In this document: positions 4,799-6,281 of the stretch, one piece after another
Layout of the letters: each line of letters begins with the position of its first letter
Position numbering within the stretch: position 1 is the stretch's first letter
Assembly: GCA_039807745.1 (NCBI GenBank)
Contig: JBDHRV010000176.1
Location: 1-6,281 of the forward strand
Length of the DNA stretch: 6,281 nt
Source: JAEUMW01 sp039807745
GTDB taxonomy: Bacteria; Pseudomonadota; Gammaproteobacteria; Burkholderiales; JAEUMW01
Direction of reading: 5' to 3'
Program-made: the position numbers and the translations under genes
The notes under the pieces: model-generated
Told to the model about the DNA's origin: nothing
Database searches by the model: none
The model's input: the letters and a program-made list of their open reading frames with translations, nothing else

Positions 4799-5137
4799 AT
4801 GCTGAAATCGAAGGCATGGCGGCAGGCGCTGGCGTGGGGTTTGGGGATGTGCGCAATCGCCGCCGTTCAGGCGGCGGAGCCACCGCTGCAGGCGACCACC
4901 GAGGACGGACGCAAGGTCATCCTGCATGCCGACGGACGCTGGGAGTTCGGTACCGCGGACGGGGCGAGCGCGCCGTCCGCAGCTCAGGCCGGATCCGCCA
5001 AGGCTCAGCCCGCCGCCGCAGCGGCGGCGCGTGCCGATGACCGCTATTGTCAGGGCGGGCTGTTCGGCGTCGGGCGCCGTATCTGTCCGGGTGATCCGGA
5101 TTACAACCGAGGCTCGCTCAACCCCAAGCTGCGTTGA
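4799..5137 (+). CDS. Small exported hypothetical protein
   Basis: Encodes 112 residues from ATG 4799, four bases after the preceding stop. Residues 1-25 or 1-26 form a Sec signal peptide (basic residues at 3, 5 and 8, hydrophobic core, cleavage near Val-Gln-Ala-Ala 23-26), so the product is probably periplasmic. The mature part starts with 'EDGRKVILHADGRWEF' (35-50), the short 'DG+xVxLxxDGxWEF' motif found in many small exported proteins. A low-complexity Ala/Ser/Pro/Gln linker follows (about 55-78). The C-terminal block has Cys84 and Cys96 within 'CQGGLFGVGRRICPGDP', possibly a disulphide, and ends 'YNRGSLNPKLR'. I recognise no named function. GAGG 4793-4796 is a close Shine-Dalgarno overlapping the previous stop, so translation is probably coupled. 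It converges on typA with only 10 bases between stop codons. Confidence 0.8.
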   Translation: MLKSKAWRQALAWGLGMCAIAAVQAAEPPLQATTEDGRKVILHADGRWEFGTADGASAPSAAQAGSAKAQPAAAAAARADDRYCQGGLFGVGRRICPGDPDYNRGSLNPKLR

Positions 5138-5156
5138 TGGGGCCGGCTCATGCAGC
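5128..5156. other. Hairpin across the two converging stop codons
   Basis: GCTGC 5128-5132 pairs with GCAGC 5152-5156, extended inward by a G-T pair and, after one bulged base, by TGA 5135-5137 with TCA 5148-5150, which are the two stop codons. The loop is GC-rich. Neither side has a T-run, so this is at most a weak bidirectional transcription stop; part of the pairing follows simply from opposing TGA stops. Confidence 0.25.
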
Positions 5157-6281
5157 GGGGCTCAGGCTCTCCGCAGCACGCGCCGCGCGCTTGCGCTCGT
5201 GCTCCTGCAGAAAGCGCTTCCGGACCCGGATCGACTTCGGCGTGATCTCCACTAACTCGTCGTCCGCGATGAACTCGATCGCCGATTCCAGCGTGAGCTG
5301 GATGGGCGGCGTCAGTCGCACCGCCTCGTCCGAGCCCGAGGCGCGGAAGTTCGTGAGCTGCTTGCCCTTGATCGGGTTCACGACGAGATCGTTGTCGCGC
5401 GAGTGGATGCCGATGACCATGCCTTCGTACAGCGGCTCACCCGGGCTCACGAGCATGCGTCCGCGCTCCTGCAGCTTCCACAGCGCATAGGCGACAGCTT
5501 CACCCTGTTCGGCGGAGACCAGCGCGCCGTTGCGGCGCTCGCCCATCTCACCCGCCAGCGCGCCGTAGTCGTCGAAGACGTGGCTCGCAATGCCGGTGCC
5601 GCGCGTAAGGGTGAGGAACTCGCCCTGGAATCCGATCAGGCCGCGCGCCGGGATGCGGTAGTCGAGGCGCACGCGCCCCTTGCCATCGGACTGCATGTCC
5701 TGGAGTTCGCCGCGGCGGCGCCCGAGGTCCTCCATGATCGCACCCTGGTGCGCTTCCTCGACGTCCACCGTGAGCAGCTCGTAAGGCTCGCGCTTCGCGC
5801 CCTCGATCTCCCGGATCACCACGCGCGGCCGTGACACCGCCAGCTCGTACCCTTCGCGGCGCATGTTCTCGAGCAGGATCGTAAGGTGCAGCTCCCCGCG
5901 CCCGGAGACGAGGAAGACATCGGCATCGGCGGTGTCCTGCACCCGCAGCGCGACGTTGCTCATGAGCTCGCGCTGCAAGCGCTCGCGCAGGTTGCGGCTG
6001 GTGACGTACTTGCCTTCCCGGCCCGCGAAGGGCGACGTGTTCACCTGGAAGTTCATGGTGAGCGTGGGCTCGTCGACGGCGATCGGGGCGAGTGGCAGGG
6101 GCGCGAGCGGGTCGCAGATCGTCACCCCGATGCCGACCTGTTCGATACCGGTCACGAGCACGATGTCGCCGGCTTCGGCTTCGTCGGTCGTCACCCGCTC
6201 CAGCCCCTCGAACACCATGAGCTGGCCGACCTTCGCCTTGCCACGCGCCTCCTCGCCGTACATGACGGCGATCTCCTGTCC
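5148..6281 (-). CDS. typA: Ribosome-associated translational GTPase TypA/BipA, C-terminal part (partial)
   Basis: The minus-strand frame enters from the right edge and ends at TGA (complement of 5148-5150), leaving 377 visible residues of an expected 605 or so. The GTPase domain with its P-loop lies outside the window. In order, the visible part holds the end of the EF-Tu-like beta-barrel (about 1-67), an EF-G domain III-like part starting 'VDEPTLTMNFQVNTSPF' and containing 'VSGRGELHL', a domain V-like part with 'DGKGRVRLDY' and 'PARGLIGFQGEF', and the TypA-specific C-terminal domain with 'YEGMVIGIHSRDNDL', 'KGKQLTNFRASGSDEA' and 'DDELVEITPKSIRVRKR'. TypA binds 70S ribosomes at the factor site and supports 50S assembly, low-temperature growth and stress responses. 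The sequence is close to remembered Burkholderiales forms. No damage is seen, and the tail is a usual lysine/arginine-rich end. Confidence 0.97.
   Translation of the reverse strand, partial: GQEIAVMYGEEARGKAKVGQLMVFEGLERVTTDEAEAGDIVLVTGIEQVGIGVTICDPLAPLPLAPIAVDEPTLTMNFQVNTSPFAGREGKYVTSRNLRERLQRELMSNVALRVQDTADADVFLVSGRGELHLTILLENMRREGYELAVSRPRVVIREIEGAKREPYELLTVDVEEAHQGAIMEDLGRRRGELQDMQSDGKGRVRLDYRIPARGLIGFQGEFLTLTRGTGIASHVFDDYGALAGEMGERRNGALVSAEQGEAVAYALWKLQERGRMLVSPGEPLYEGMVIGIHSRDNDLVVNPIKGKQLTNFRASGSDEAVRLTPPIQLTLESAIEFIADDELVEITPKSIRVRKRFLQEHERKRAARAAESLSPAA

Noticed and set aside
5403..5834. Plus-strand ORF within the typA region
   Set aside because: It is antisense to well-conserved typA coding sequence and has shadow-type composition.

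Overview
The window is GC-rich, tightly packed bacterial DNA. The codon bias (G or C at most third positions) and the TypA and ModABC protein sequences fit a Gram-negative proteobacterium, most likely a betaproteobacterium close to the Burkholderiales. That placement is inferred from remembered family sequences, not from a search.

Layout: (1) 1-198 is the 3' end of a transglutaminase-like gene. (2) 199-558 is a leader region with several perfect hairpins, a strong Shine-Dalgarno site in front of a 10-codon micro-ORF, and a 40-codon cysteine-rich ORF ending 13 bases before modA. (3) 559-2754 is a compact molybdate ABC importer operon: modA (periplasmic binding protein), modB (permease) and a short modC (ATPase) without the usual C-terminal TOBE/Mop domain. 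(4) 2862-3857 encodes a WYL-domain transcription regulator. (5) 3858-4296 has no protein gene that I can support. It contains a candidate small RNA (about 4067-4205) with an extended -10 promoter, an 11-bp closing stem, an anti-Shine-Dalgarno pyrimidine tract and a textbook intrinsic terminator. (6) 4297-5137 holds two small, closely spaced genes of unknown function: a soluble conserved protein, then an exported one. (7) 5148-6281, on the minus strand, is the C-terminal 60 percent or so of typA/bipA, convergent with the preceding pair.

How the parts work together: ModA captures molybdate in the periplasm, ModB carries it across the inner membrane, and ModC powers transport. Modest overlaps or gaps (modA/modB overlap 17 bases, modB/modC gap 5 bases) imply co-translation. 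No modE gene or obvious ModE operator is seen, so regulation may depend on the leader structures, on the WYL protein, or on something outside the window. The least explained parts, and the best candidates for something undescribed, are the structured RNA gene at 4067-4205 and the cysteine-rich micro-ORF at the head of the mod operon.
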